DNA of 64,000 nt from an uncultured Vampirovibrio sp. GTDB taxonomy: Bacteria; Cyanobacteriota; Vampirovibrionia; Gastranaerophilales; Gastranaerophilaceae. Shown one piece after another: positions 1-9,027 of this stretch (the stretch's first letter is position 1; every line of letters starts with the position of its first letter). Where the stretch lies: positions 47,696 to 111,695 of the forward strand of contig CAJTNR010000003.1 in NCBI GenBank assembly GCA_910577635.1, given 5' to 3'. The notes under the pieces were generated by a model that saw only the letters and a program-made list of their open reading frames with translations, was not told the origin of the DNA and made no database searches. The position numbers and the translations under genes were made by a program.

Positions 1-214
1 AGGTTATATCAATGCATTGATTCTCAAATAAATCTGCTAACTGCGCTGCACTGTACTTTTTTGTACCTTGAAGCAAAAGACGCGCTAGAAGTGAGTTTAA
101 ACCGAAGTATTTTTCTTTTTTGTGAATTTTAAAGAAAAAAGAAACACTCATTCTCGGGGTTTTTGGCGTTTGTTCAATTAGAATGTTAATATTGTTTTTA
201 TTATAGTGTTCCAT
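1..214 (-). CDS. M16-family peptidase partner subunit, partial (runs off the left edge)
   Basis: The minus strand reads without a stop from an ATG at 214 to the window edge, about 71 codons. The segment with LLARLLLQGTKKYSA matches the start of an M16 (pitrilysin/insulinase-like) domain. Where a catalytic subunit has HxxEH this one has LLARL, so it looks like the non-catalytic half of a two-chain M16 pair. Its start overlaps the end of the catalytic gene (201-1550) by 14 nt, which implies translational coupling. An AAGGAGAAAAAG ribosome site precedes the ATG. Only the N-terminus is visible, so the call rests on context plus a short match. Confidence 0.6.
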   Translation of the reverse strand, partial: MEHYNKNNINILIEQTPKTPRMSVSFFFKIHKKEKYFGLNSLLARLLLQGTKKYSAAQLADLFENQCIDIT

Positions 215-1550
215 CTTTTTCTCCTTCAGGTAAACAAATGCTGATTGAAACAGAATCCGGGTTTAAGTACTTTTTAGCAATTGATTCAAGATAAGCGCAG
301 TCAATTTCATCCAGCGTTGATAAGTACTGTTTAGCTAGGGTAATATCCTCGCAAACGCTCATCCAAAAACCGATTGCATCTGCTATATCGCAAACTGTTT
401 CTGAATCCTGGGCAAAATTAACCCGGGCTCTTTTTTTCGCTTTATCAAGTTCAGCTTGTTGAATGCTGCCTAAATCCATAAGATGCTGTTTTAGTTCTTC
501 AATAACAGTGCTTGTTTTTTTAGGGTCAAAATTTGCTTCAATAAAGAAGTTATCACCGTCTCTAAATTGGTAATGACAGCTTTCAAGCTGATAATAGTGC
601 GGTTTTTCTTGTTTATCAATTAAACCTGAATATAATCTTGAGCTTTTACCATCCCCTAGAATCGTCGATAGTAAATCAAGTGCAATTGTTTCTTTTAAGT
701 TGCAGGCACTATCGCAAAGGGCTCCTAACATTAAATATCCTGTTTGAATATCTGAATAATTATAAACAACTTGAGGATTTTTAATTTTTGTTTCTTTAAT
801 TTTTTTATCAGCAACACACTTTTTAATATTAGAGTTATCCTTAAACACAAAGTTTTCTTTAATTAACTCAATTATTTTATCTTCGTCAAAAACACCAGAA
901 ACTATTGTTGTAATATTATTGGGAGTGTAGAAAGTTTTATAGTACCTTACAATTTCTTCCTGCGAAATATTAGCAATAATCTCTTTTGATCCGATAACCT
1001 CTCTTTTATAAGGATGATCTTGATACATTATAGAGTTTAAGTTTTTATAAACTTTTCTCCAATTATTGTCTTCGCCCATTCCTATTTCTTCAATTACAAC
1101 ATATCTTTCCCTTTTGTCCTTAGGAGCTTTTTTTGAAGGGTCAAATTGAGGACCAATTTCTTCTTTTGGAAATACTGCATCAACCATCATATCTATATGG
1201 AGCTCAAGAGCGATTTTATAATGTTCTTTCGGGATGTTAATATAATAGAATGTATAGTCTTTCCAAGTTGCAGCGTTAATTATTCCTCCCAGCTGCTCCA
1301 TTTTTCTATCAAAGTACCCTGCTTTATACTTTGTGGTTCCTTTAAACAATAAGTGTTCAACAAAATGTGAAACTCCGTTGTTTTCTTCGTTTTCATTAAT
1401 TGAACCTGTTTTTACCCAGGAGCTTATGTTAATCATAGGGCTTTTTTTAGGAGCCAGAACAACTTTATAGCCATTATCGAAAGTATAAACGCTTAAAGGC
1501 TTTTCTAAATACGGATATTCAACAAGTTCTTTTTTTATAATTTCTGCCAT
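201..1550 (-). CDS. M16-family zinc metallopeptidase, catalytic subunit
   Basis: The 449-residue protein has the inverted zinc motif HFVEH at residues 62-66, with a downstream acidic stretch near residue 153 (VVIEEIG) that fits the third zinc ligand. It has no signal peptide, so a cytoplasmic or periplasm-facing role is open. It lies in the operon def-fmt-aroH-M16-M16, overlapping aroH by 1 nt upstream and the second M16 gene by 14 nt downstream. In known bacterial M16B pairs one chain carries the zinc site and the other supplies substrate-binding residues; this arrangement fits that. The natural substrate is unknown, most likely peptides. Confidence 0.88.
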   Translation of the reverse strand: MAEIIKKELVEYPYLEKPLSVYTFDNGYKVVLAPKKSPMINISSWVKTGSINENEENNGVSHFVEHLLFKGTTKYKAGYFDRKMEQLGGIINAATWKDYTFYYINIPKEHYKIALELHIDMMVDAVFPKEEIGPQFDPSKKAPKDKRERYVVIEEIGMGEDNNWRKVYKNLNSIMYQDHPYKREVIGSKEIIANISQEEIVRYYKTFYTPNNITTIVSGVFDEDKIIELIKENFVFKDNSNIKKCVADKKIKETKIKNPQVVYNYSDIQTGYLMLGALCDSACNLKETIALDLLSTILGDGKSSRLYSGLIDKQEKPHYYQLESCHYQFRDGDNFFIEANFDPKKTSTVIEELKQHLMDLGSIQQAELDKAKKRARVNFAQDSETVCDIADAIGFWMSVCEDITLAKQYLSTLDEIDCAYLESIAKKYLNPDSVSISICLPEGEKDGTL

Positions 1551-1921
1551 TATCTGCTTAAATCCTCTCTTAGTATACTTGCGCCTTTAAGGTATATATG
1601 CTTTATTTCGTTTTGTTTTTTAGTAGTGTTTATTGTTAATAAAACCCTTAAGCATAATTCTAAACTGTCTTTAACTTGCGCTTCGTTATAACACATCATT
1701 GGAATTGATTCAAACCCAAGTTCAATTCTTGCATGTTTTGCGGGAAAATCCGCTTTAATATCCTGTGTGGTTGTAAAAATTGCAAAAGCTATATCTTCTT
1801 TTTTTATTTCATTTTCCTTAAGCATTTTTTCAAGCAATTCAACAACTGCGATTTTTATATCATCTTTAGTGTCTTTGTTTAAGGTAATTGCTCCTCTTAC
1901 ACCTCTTGTATAAATATCCAT
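1550..1921 (-). CDS. aroH: Chorismate mutase, AroH class
   Basis: The 123-residue protein matches the trimeric AroH fold, which converts chorismate to prephenate for phenylalanine and tyrosine synthesis. Visible family hallmarks are the N-terminal RGVRGA, TTTQDIKADFPAKHAR in the centre, CLRVLLTINT with the conserved Arg, and the C-terminal HIYLKGASILREDL. Length is normal. AroH-type enzymes are found in Bacillus and in Cyanobacteria, unlike the AroQ type of most proteobacteria. Start and stop codons overlap the neighbours by one base on both sides, so it is translated as part of the def-fmt operon. Confidence 0.93.
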   Translation of the reverse strand: MDIYTRGVRGAITLNKDTKDDIKIAVVELLEKMLKENEIKKEDIAFAIFTTTQDIKADFPAKHARIELGFESIPMMCYNEAQVKDSLELCLRVLLTINTTKKQNEIKHIYLKGASILREDLSR

Positions 1922-2856
1922 TATTGAAAAAAGTCTCCTTTTTTGATTCTTGAACCCATTGCCCAGTCTCTTGCCTTCATTTGCCCCCTGCCTTCGGGTT
2001 TTAGGGTTATTATTTTAACTGATCCCTTAGCACATCCTACAGTAATACCTGTTTTGTCAAGTTCTATAACCTGACCTTGTTTGTTTAAACTTTCGTTTTC
2101 TTGAAATTGTGTTTGTAGAATTTTTATAATTTTTCCTTCATATGTTGTATGATTGGTATTAATTGAATACATTGCGCGGATTTTATTGTGAATAGATAGA
2201 GCATCTTTAGTCCAATCAATCGCTTTTTGTTCTTTTGTAATTTTTTTAGTAAAAGTAGCTTTTGTATGATCCTGAGGAATTGGACTAAGGGAATTATTAT
2301 ACAAACCCTTTAGGGTTTTATCCAATAGTTGAGGGCTTTTTTTTGAAATTTCTTCCTGTAGTTCAATAACATTCATATCAATTGGAATATCGATTTTTTC
2401 TTGAAGACAAATATCTCCTGCATCTAACTCCAGTACTGTTTTCATTGCAGTAATGCCGCTATAAGGATGACCTTCAATTATAGCTTGCGCTATGGGGCTT
2501 GGACCTCTCAATAAAGGTAATAAACTTGCATGTAAATTAATAACACCATATTTTGGAATGTCTAAAACTTCCTGGGATAAAATTTGACCAAATGCAAAGG
2601 TTATAAAAAAATCTGCCTTAAGTTCCTTTAGTTTTTCGATTATTAATGGTTCTTTCGATATTCTATCGGGTTCTAAGACAAGAATTGAATGGTTTTTTGC
2701 AATCTTTGTAATTTCTCTATCAACAATTTTTCTACCCCTTCCCTGCGCTTTGGGTTTTTGAACAACAAGAGCTAAAACCTCATAATCGCTGGAGTTAATA
2801 AAGAACTCAAAACTTTTAATTGCAATATTAGGAGTTGCGAAAAAAACTACTTTCAT
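1921..2856 (-). CDS. fmt: Methionyl-tRNA formyltransferase
   Basis: This 311-residue enzyme transfers a formyl group from 10-formyl-THF to initiator Met-tRNA. The N-terminal formyltransferase domain shows FFATPNIAIKSFE at the start, the catalytic Asn-His pair in NLHASLLPLLRG (residues 107-118) and the conserved Asp in LDAGDI (about 145-149). A C-terminal OB-like tRNA-binding domain follows, ending in RGQMKARDW. It lies six bases downstream of def, the usual pairing of the two formyl-Met processing genes, and overlaps aroH by one base. Confidence 0.96.
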   Translation of the reverse strand: MKVVFFATPNIAIKSFEFFINSSDYEVLALVVQKPKAQGRGRKIVDREITKIAKNHSILVLEPDRISKEPLIIEKLKELKADFFITFAFGQILSQEVLDIPKYGVINLHASLLPLLRGPSPIAQAIIEGHPYSGITAMKTVLELDAGDICLQEKIDIPIDMNVIELQEEISKKSPQLLDKTLKGLYNNSLSPIPQDHTKATFTKKITKEQKAIDWTKDALSIHNKIRAMYSINTNHTTYEGKIIKILQTQFQENESLNKQGQVIELDKTGITVGCAKGSVKIITLKPEGRGQMKARDWAMGSRIKKGDFFQ

Positions 2857-2862
2857 TTTCCC

Positions 2863-3486
2863 CTACCCTCCTTGTTCTTCTATTGTTTTTCTTAGTTCTT
2901 CGACTTCTTCGGGGTGTGCTTTTTCGTATTCGACAATTTCTTTTTCTAGAAAATCTTCTTCTATCAATCTTTCCTCCTCAATTGAGGGAAGATTGTATTT
3001 TGCCAGTGCATTATTGGCATCAAATCGGTTTCTGCAATGGTCAATAAAAAGATTGCCTTCTAAGTGGTCAAATTCGTGTTGAATGCATCGGGATAAAAGA
3101 GACCCGTCAAGCGCTTCTTTAACAAAGGGTCTGCCGTTTATATCAAGAGCCTTAACTAAAACATTTTTGTATCTTCGAACATTGGTATAAGCTTTCGGGA
3201 AGCTCAGACATCCCTCATAGCTATTAATTGCGCCGCTTTTTTTGACAATTTTAGGATTAACAAAAACCATAGGGTCAATTGGACCCTCAGGGTCTGATAC
3301 ATCAAGAACAAAAATTCTTAAGCTGTACCCTACCTGAGGAGCAGCAAGACCAACTCCTTGTGCTTGATACATTGTTTCTAGCATATCAGCAATTAAGTTC
3401 TTAATTTTTTTCGATACTTTCGATACTTCCTTTGATTTTTCTCTTAGAATCGGATTTTTGTATTCAATAATTTTTAGAATAGACAT
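2863..3486 (-). CDS. def: Peptide deformylase
   Basis: The protein removes the N-formyl group from nascent chains. All three motifs are present: GVGLAAPQVG (44-53), EGCLS (91-95) with the metal-binding Cys, and QHEFDH (136-141) with the two His ligands and catalytic Glu. At 207 residues it is longer than the usual 150-190. The extra length is a charged, Glu-rich C-terminal tail after residue 150. It is the first gene of the operon; the 120-bp divergent region to pilT probably holds its promoter. Confidence 0.96.
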   Translation of the reverse strand: MSILKIIEYKNPILREKSKEVSKVSKKIKNLIADMLETMYQAQGVGLAAPQVGYSLRIFVLDVSDPEGPIDPMVFVNPKIVKKSGAINSYEGCLSFPKAYTNVRRYKNVLVKALDINGRPFVKEALDGSLLSRCIQHEFDHLEGNLFIDHCRNRFDANNALAKYNLPSIEEERLIEEDFLEKEIVEYEKAHPEEVEELRKTIEEQGG

Positions 3487-3608
3487 AATTTAATATTATC
3501 ACACTCATAAGCTTTATTTCAAGAATAAAAAAAGTTAACATAGCTTAAATTAATTGCATATCTTAAATGTTGATATTAGAATATTGTTATAATAAGGAGT
3601 TTTGAATA

Positions 3609-4703
3609 GTGACATTTAACTTGGATGAATTTTTAGCTAAAGCGCACAAAGCAGGGGCTTCTGATGTCCACCTGAATTGTGATAAACTGCCTTCTTTAAG
3701 AATTAACGGGGAAATTCATAAGGTTGATTCGGATATCATTACAAGTGACGATATTAACGAAATTCTTGTTAAAACTCTGCCTAAAGAGTATCTTGAATCT
3801 AAAGGAAGATTAAAAGATATCGATTATATTTATGAAATTAAAGGTTTATCAAGATATAGAGTTAATTATTGCAAGGATATTTATCTAGGCAAACTAACCT
3901 TTAGAGCAATCCCCTATCACATTAAAACTCTTGCTGAACTTGCTTTACCTGAATATTTACGCGAGTTTACAAAGTTCAATAACGGAATTATTATAATTAC
4001 AGGAGCAACGGGTTCTGGGAAATCTACAACATTAGCAAGTTTGATTGAGATTATTAATCAGACAAGAAAAGGTCATATTATAACAATTGAGGATCCTGTT
4101 GAGTTTGTTTATGAGGATAAAAAGTCAATTGTAACCCAAAGAAGCCTGGATATTGATGTTAAGGATTTTAAAACAGGGATAAAATATGCCCTAAGACAAG
4201 ACCCTGATGTTATTCTTGTAGGGGAGATAAGGGATAAAGACACTCTTTTAAGTGCAATTGAAGCATCGGAAACCGGACACCTTGTTTTTTCAACTCTTCA
4301 TACAAACGGAACAGTAGCTTCGATTAATCGTCTTAAAGGCTTTGTTGAAGAAGCGGGCCAGGAAGCTTTTATGAAAAGATTGTCAAATTGCATAAGAGGA
4401 GTTTTGCACCAGCAGCTTGTACCTAAAAAAGAAGGGGGGAAACTAACCCCTGCTGTTGAAGTTTTGACTTTTACTTCAACTGTTATGGATTATGTTAAAG
4501 ACGGTAAAATGAATGAAATCTATCTTCTTATGCAAAGAAGCAAGCAGCAAAGTTTAAAAACAATGAACATGTCACTTTATGATTTATATGATAGAGGAAT
4601 AATTACAAAAGAAACCGCACTTGACTATAGTCTTGAAAAAGTAGGCATGGAACAAATGATTAGAGGGATATCAAGAAACCCAATGGATGATTCACTTATT
4701 TAA
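3609..4703 (+). CDS. pilT: PilT-like type IV pilus retraction ATPase
   Basis: The 364-residue secretion ATPase has an N-terminal PAS-like domain beginning with SDVHLN, Walker A GATGSGKST (132-140), an Asp box around DPVEFVYEDKKS, Walker B VGEIRDKDT and the His box HLVFSTLHTNG. The C-terminal region lacks the zinc knuckle of PilB-type assembly ATPases, which supports PilT, the retraction motor. A GTG start at 3609 is preceded by AAGGAG at the right spacing. No other pilus gene is nearby, so the apparatus must be encoded elsewhere. The gene runs co-directionally into the zinc-ribbon gene at 4723. Confidence 0.9.
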   Translation: MTFNLDEFLAKAHKAGASDVHLNCDKLPSLRINGEIHKVDSDIITSDDINEILVKTLPKEYLESKGRLKDIDYIYEIKGLSRYRVNYCKDIYLGKLTFRAIPYHIKTLAELALPEYLREFTKFNNGIIIITGATGSGKSTTLASLIEIINQTRKGHIITIEDPVEFVYEDKKSIVTQRSLDIDVKDFKTGIKYALRQDPDVILVGEIRDKDTLLSAIEASETGHLVFSTLHTNGTVASINRLKGFVEEAGQEAFMKRLSNCIRGVLHQQLVPKKEGGKLTPAVEVLTFTSTVMDYVKDGKMNEIYLLMQRSKQQSLKTMNMSLYDLYDRGIITKETALDYSLEKVGMEQMIRGISRNPMDDSLI

Positions 4704-4722
4704 ATTTTTAAAGGAGTAAAAA

Positions 4723-6033
4723 ATGGCGCCATTTCCGGAAACCGAGATAATGACTATAAAAAGACTTGAAGTAGCTTTAAGGAAAACTGACTTCAAGTTA
4801 TTAAAAGACGGTGCTTACAAACTGCACGAAAAACTTCACAGCGGGCATAAGTTCGAATATTTGGATCTATTGAAAGAGATTTATTACAATGTTAATAATA
4901 CTCCTAATGTTCCTAATGAAATAAGAGATATTCTAATTCCTACAATAGAAGATATTATTTCAATTAAAAAGGAATCTCCAGCTGCTGCACCTCAACAGCA
5001 GCCAATGCAAGAAACTAATCAAAACAGGGTTTCAAGTTTGACTTCACTTGCTTATAATACAAATAAAGAAGAACATAGAATTAGTGCATTTGAAACTTTT
5101 AGTGCTCCAAGGGCGCAAAATATTCAGGAGCAAACCCATTCTGCTTACACACAAAGCTCTTTTAGTGCCCAGCCTTTCGGTGAAATTCCTCCAATGAATC
5201 AAATTAATACTATAGATACAATAGAACAGCCTCAGATACAAGAAGCTGAGACCTCTAGAATTCTTCTGGATTTAAAAACAGAGGCAAAATCTGTAGCGCT
5301 ATTGTATGCTGAGGATTCATCAATTGAAAAAACAAGAAATATTAACAAATACAGAGAAATGGTTTCTCGAATTAAAGATAACAGCAATGTTTCTTTGAAT
5401 GAGATTCTTGATTTGATTTCTGAAATTAACACTCAATCCAATACCAGCATTTTTGAGCTCAAAAGTATCCTTGATCAGCTTAAAAACAGAGAAAACAAGG
5501 TTAGTTTTGTAACAAACTCACAAAGTGCTAATTTAATTGGATTGTTAAATACGAGTGAAATTTCCTACAGTCTTTTTGATTCTGAAGTGCAAAAACGAAT
5601 CAATATTCTTCCTTTGTTTGGATTAACCAATCTTTTTCGCTGCAGCGAGTGTCATAAAGAGTATTTAGATACGCAGGAAGACTTTGTTCCTCTTGTTCTT
5701 CAGTGTCCTAAGTGCAAAAGACCAATGTTTGCAGACCTTTACTCCCAGGATAACAATCTTGATATTACCTGCTATAATTCTTCTTTATTGGCTTTTGCAA
5801 CAGCTAAAGTTTGGTTTTTGATTCATCCTTTAATGAATGATAGAACAATAATCAATCTTTTAACAAGTGCTCTTAAGCTAAACCACCAGCTTGAAGATAT
5901 CTTTATCTTAGAAAAAGATATTAACATAAGAGATTCTTATAGAAACTTGTTTTTAGATATTAATCCTAATATTAGAATTAATACTCAAAACAATCTCGTT
6001 CCCGATTTTTTTAGAACAATTGACGCACAATGA
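4723..6033 (+). CDS. Hypothetical protein with a Gln-rich linker and a zinc ribbon
   Basis: I do not recognise this 436-residue protein. An N-terminal helical segment (1-80) is followed by a Gln/Ser/Pro-rich low-complexity linker (about 85-180), a helical region, and then a four-Cys zinc ribbon (C307, C310, C328, C331) ending in RPMFADLY. The spacing recalls the zinc module inside SIR2-type deacetylases and the segment after it is alpha/beta-like, so a divergent C-terminal SIR2-like fold is possible but unproven. It has a good AAGGAG site, sits 19 bp after pilT and overlaps recO by 4 nt, so pilT, this gene and recO probably form an operon. Confidence 0.75.
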   Translation: MAPFPETEIMTIKRLEVALRKTDFKLLKDGAYKLHEKLHSGHKFEYLDLLKEIYYNVNNTPNVPNEIRDILIPTIEDIISIKKESPAAAPQQQPMQETNQNRVSSLTSLAYNTNKEEHRISAFETFSAPRAQNIQEQTHSAYTQSSFSAQPFGEIPPMNQINTIDTIEQPQIQEAETSRILLDLKTEAKSVALLYAEDSSIEKTRNINKYREMVSRIKDNSNVSLNEILDLISEINTQSNTSIFELKSILDQLKNRENKVSFVTNSQSANLIGLLNTSEISYSLFDSEVQKRINILPLFGLTNLFRCSECHKEYLDTQEDFVPLVLQCPKCKRPMFADLYSQDNNLDITCYNSSLLAFATAKVWFLIHPLMNDRTIINLLTSALKLNHQLEDIFILEKDINIRDSYRNLFLDINPNIRINTQNNLVPDFFRTIDAQ

Positions 6034-6824
6034 AGAAAAGTTTTACAACAGAAGCAATTAACCTTAAAAACTACCCTTTAAATGATAATGATAGTATTGT
6101 TGTAATGTTTTCTAAAACAAAAGGATTAATAAGAGCAGTGGCTAAGGGCGCTAAAAAGCCTAAGTCAAAACTTGGAGCAAGGATTCAGTTGTTTGTTGCA
6201 AACCAATTAATGCTTTTTGAAGGAAAAAACTTAGATACTATAGCTCAAGCTCAGAGCGTTAATACGTTTTCAAAAATTAGAAATTCTTTAGATAAACTAT
6301 CCTATTCAATGTATATTGCGCAGCTTGTAGATACTTTTTGCTCTAAACAATTCAATACGGATGAAAACTACGAAGAAATTTATTCTTTAATTTTTCTTGC
6401 CTATCAAAAAATTGCTGCTTCAACAAGCAAAAAAGATATTCTTTTTGCAATTCTTAAATTCCAGATAAAATTTATGTCTTATTTGGGCTGGGGGCTTGAT
6501 TTAACCCATTGTTCGAGGTGTTTGAGAGAAATTGAAGCTGATTCTAATAATAGTGCACTATTTTCTTTTGACTTAAAAGGTTTTTTGTGCCCTCAATGTA
6601 CAAGCTCTTGTTTAGGTGATACAATTAGAATCCATAATAAAATTAGAGTTTTTTTGCAGGAGCTCTCTACAGCCGATTTTGATAAAAAAACAAAATACGA
6701 TGAAATTCTAACAGAGCAGTTCTTAAATAAGTGTTTTTCTTTTATGAAAAAATATATCGATAAACTAACCAGTAAAAGAACAAAGATTTTTGAAATTTTA
6801 GATAAAACAACTATAGCAATATGA
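6030..6824 (+). CDS. recO: DNA repair protein RecO
   Basis: The 264-residue protein has the RecO N-terminal OB fold (TEAINLKNYPLNDNDSIV, then TKGLIRAVAKGAKKPKSK) and the helical C-terminal domain with a four-Cys zinc site (CSRC about 161-164, CPQC plus a further Cys near 187-193). RecO loads RecA onto SSB-coated single strands in the RecFOR gap-repair pathway. It overlaps the upstream gene by ATGA and the downstream glycosyltransferase by the same device, so the whole stretch 3609-7759 is probably one transcript. Confidence 0.92.
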   Translation: MKKSFTTEAINLKNYPLNDNDSIVVMFSKTKGLIRAVAKGAKKPKSKLGARIQLFVANQLMLFEGKNLDTIAQAQSVNTFSKIRNSLDKLSYSMYIAQLVDTFCSKQFNTDENYEEIYSLIFLAYQKIAASTSKKDILFAILKFQIKFMSYLGWGLDLTHCSRCLREIEADSNNSALFSFDLKGFLCPQCTSSCLGDTIRIHNKIRVFLQELSTADFDKKTKYDEILTEQFLNKCFSFMKKYIDKLTSKRTKIFEILDKTTIAI

Positions 6825-7759
6825 AAAAAATACTGGCAATATTACCAAAAAGCATCGGGGGAAGATTAACCACAGAAAGTTTAATATCAGGATTTAAAAA
6901 AAACGGTTTTGAAGTCGTTGTTTTTGATGAGCTAAAAGATAAAATTCTTCCTCATTTAAACTTTGAATATATTATAGGTTATGATTATTCGCCTTTAAGA
7001 ATAAAAATTGATAATAACTTAAAACCTCCCTGTATATGCTATTTTTCAGATGTAATTCAATCAAAAACAGCGGGGGTTGAATATAAGGACTATTATAAAT
7101 ATTTATTCAACAAGGATGTTTTTGTTTTTTATTGGGATAGAGCCCTTTCTCTAAAAGAAGGCTTTTTTTATATGCCCCATTTTGTTGATTGTACAATTTA
7201 TCGCGATTTTTTACCCCCTAAGGTGGATGTGTTGTTCGCAGGAAGATTAGATACGGATTTGAGGCTAAAAACCTATCTTGAACTTAATAAAAGGCTAAAA
7301 AACCTTAAGTTTAGGTTTTGTGCAATTGAAAGACACTATAAAGATGCAATTGTAAGATGCAATAGTGAACTTGAAAGGGATATTATAAAAAACACATACT
7401 TTGGGTTTATTGATAATGAAAAAGATATGGCAAGGGTGATTAATGAAGCAAAAATTGTTTATAATATTAATTCTCAAGGGATAAGTTCTCTTAATTACCG
7501 ATCAATCCAAACCCTTGCTTGTAAAAGGCTTTTAATTAGCGATAATCGCTTAGAGCTGGATTTATTCGGTGGAATTATCCCTATTTGGGATGATATTGAC
7601 GATTTGGTGAAAAAGATAACTTTTTACCTTAGCGATTCTAAACAATACGATAATATTGTCCAAAAAGCAAGGAAATTAATAGAATTAAACCACGATAGTG
7701 CAATTTGTACTGGAAGAATCCTTGAAATTATAAGTCAAGCAGGTCTCTATAATTTTTAG
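6821..7759 (+). CDS. Glycosyltransferase, CgeB-like (Glyco_trans_1_2 type)
   Basis: The 312-residue protein looks like a GT-B glycosyltransferase: an N-terminal Rossmann-like half starting MKKILAILPKSIGGRLT, an interdomain segment VDVLFAGRLDTDLR, and a C-terminal half with YFGFIDNEKDMARVINEAK, then NYRSIQTLACKRLLISDN and DIDDLVKKITFYL. The last three are typical of the family that modifies spore, S-layer or surface polymers. No signal peptide or membrane segment is seen. It overlaps recO by 4 nt. Its 3' end overlaps the convergent gene at 7728-8606 by 32 nt. The sugar donor and acceptor cannot be told. Confidence 0.78.
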   Translation: MKKILAILPKSIGGRLTTESLISGFKKNGFEVVVFDELKDKILPHLNFEYIIGYDYSPLRIKIDNNLKPPCICYFSDVIQSKTAGVEYKDYYKYLFNKDVFVFYWDRALSLKEGFFYMPHFVDCTIYRDFLPPKVDVLFAGRLDTDLRLKTYLELNKRLKNLKFRFCAIERHYKDAIVRCNSELERDIIKNTYFGFIDNEKDMARVINEAKIVYNINSQGISSLNYRSIQTLACKRLLISDNRLELDLFGGIIPIWDDIDDLVKKITFYLSDSKQYDNIVQKARKLIELNHDSAICTGRILEIISQAGLYNF

Positions 7760-8606
7760 TTTCAGTTCTTGTTCCGTCTTTTGCAATTGTTATGGTTTTT
7801 ATCTTATTGCTGCCATAATCAACTGTTATTATTCTATTTCCTTCTTTATCAACAGTTTTTGTGGTTTTTGCCTTAACTTTACCATTTATTGTAGTTATGT
7901 CGTTTTGCGTTTTTCTAATTATCGGTTCTTGTTTAATTTTGTTTTTTATTAGTACAAGTTTTTTATCTAAAACTTCATTGGTCTTTGTATTAATTGTATT
8001 GATTCTTAAAGAATTAGATTTAGGTCCTATATCTACAATTTCTTTTGTGCTTAAAAAACTACCGTCTTGCTGCTTTTTAACGGATGAATGAAGGTCTATA
8101 TTCCAAAACAAATTTTTGTATTGAGAAGAGATTTCGTCTTTTTTAATGGCTGTTGTTTTCCATAAAAATTCTTTCCCTTTTGTATTATATGAGTATTCTT
8201 CTATAGTTTTAATACCATTATTTGTTTTATAAACTTTCTTTTTATTTATTATCTGATCTTTATATTTACTTGATTCAACTAAAGCTCCTTTATTGTATTC
8301 AAGTATAAATTTATCTTTTCCTTGAATAACATTAATTTTTCCTGTGAAAGGTTTGTTTTTATAATTTGCAAAACCCAAGTTAAACTGCCCTGATTTTTTG
8401 AATTCATCTAAGGATAAATCCATTGGAGCTTTGTTTTTGCTTAAAAGCGCGATTGCACCAGCTGAAACTACAGCAAGACCAGCTAGTGTGAGAATAAGTT
8501 TCTTTTTGTTTTCTTTTTGTGTTATTTCTTGTTTTGATTCTTCTTTTTGCTGTATAGAACGCGAAGGAATAACTTTATTTGTACTTTCAATTCTATTTAT
8601 TGCCAT
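7728..8606 (-). CDS. Membrane-anchored hypothetical protein
   Basis: I do not recognise this 292-residue protein. A basic, Gln/Lys-rich N-terminus (1-36) is followed by one hydrophobic segment (about 37-55, LILTLAGLAVVSAGAIALL) and then a long polar region of short beta-type repeats of the form KFILEYNKGALVESSKY, somewhat like MORN or YD-style sequence. The predicted layout is a single-pass protein with a large soluble domain. An AAAGGAT-type ribosome site precedes ATG 8606. The upstream 160 bp are very AT-rich and are shared with the XRE gene at 8771, which diverges from it. Confidence 0.7.
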   Translation of the reverse strand: MAINRIESTNKVIPSRSIQQKEESKQEITQKENKKKLILTLAGLAVVSAGAIALLSKNKAPMDLSLDEFKKSGQFNLGFANYKNKPFTGKINVIQGKDKFILEYNKGALVESSKYKDQIINKKKVYKTNNGIKTIEEYSYNTKGKEFLWKTTAIKKDEISSQYKNLFWNIDLHSSVKKQQDGSFLSTKEIVDIGPKSNSLRINTINTKTNEVLDKKLVLIKNKIKQEPIIRKTQNDITTINGKVKAKTTKTVDKEGNRIITVDYGSNKIKTITIAKDGTRTETKNYRDLLDL

Positions 8607-8770
8607 TTTTTATCCTTTCTATATTTGAATATACTTTTATAACGAATAAAAATAGTTAATGTTGCTAATATTTTACCATAAATTTACAAAAATTAATAGT
8701 TATTAGCTATTAAATATATTCTAATAACCATTAGAATATATTTATAAAAGCTTTTATAATACCTATTAAT

Positions 8771-8995
8771 ATGGATTTAAATAAAGATGTTGAAAAAAAG
8801 TTTGGTACAAAACTAGCTTATATTAGAAAAAGCAAAAAATTATCCCAAATTAAATTGGCTGAAATTGTAAATATGAATTTCAACTACATAGGTCAAATTG
8901 AAAGAGGGGAAGCAAATGTAACTATAAAAACCATGAAAATATTGGCTAATGCCTTAAATATTGAACTTAGTGTGCTTTTTGATTTCAAATTTTAA
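8771..8995 (+). CDS. Small XRE-family DNA-binding regulator
   Basis: At 74 residues this is essentially only a Cro/CI-type HTH: FGTKLAYIRKSKKLSQIKLAE, then YIGQIERGEANVTI and MKILANALNIELSVLF. It has no effector domain. It is divergent from the membrane-anchored gene at 7728-8606, so that gene is a plausible target. A perfect palindrome follows the stop codon. It is one of three XRE proteins in the window; the other two are in accessory islands. Confidence 0.88.
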   Translation: MDLNKDVEKKFGTKLAYIRKSKKLSQIKLAEIVNMNFNYIGQIERGEANVTIKTMKILANALNIELSVLFDFKF

Positions 8996-9017
8996 GGGAA
9001 GCTAATTAGCTTCCCTT
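8994..9017. terminator. Bidirectional terminator-like palindrome
   Basis: A perfect 24-bp palindrome, AAGGGAAGCTAATTAGCTTCCCTT, lies between the convergent XRE gene and the YtxH gene. The flanking T-runs are short, so it is a moderate rather than strong intrinsic terminator. Confidence 0.65.
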
Positions 9018-9027
9018 AAAACAATTT

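Noticed and set aside
3570..3593. TTGATA and TATAAT upstream of pilT as its promoter
   Set aside because: The spacing is only 12 bp, and a start just after TATAAT would leave the AAGGAG ribosome site outside the transcript.
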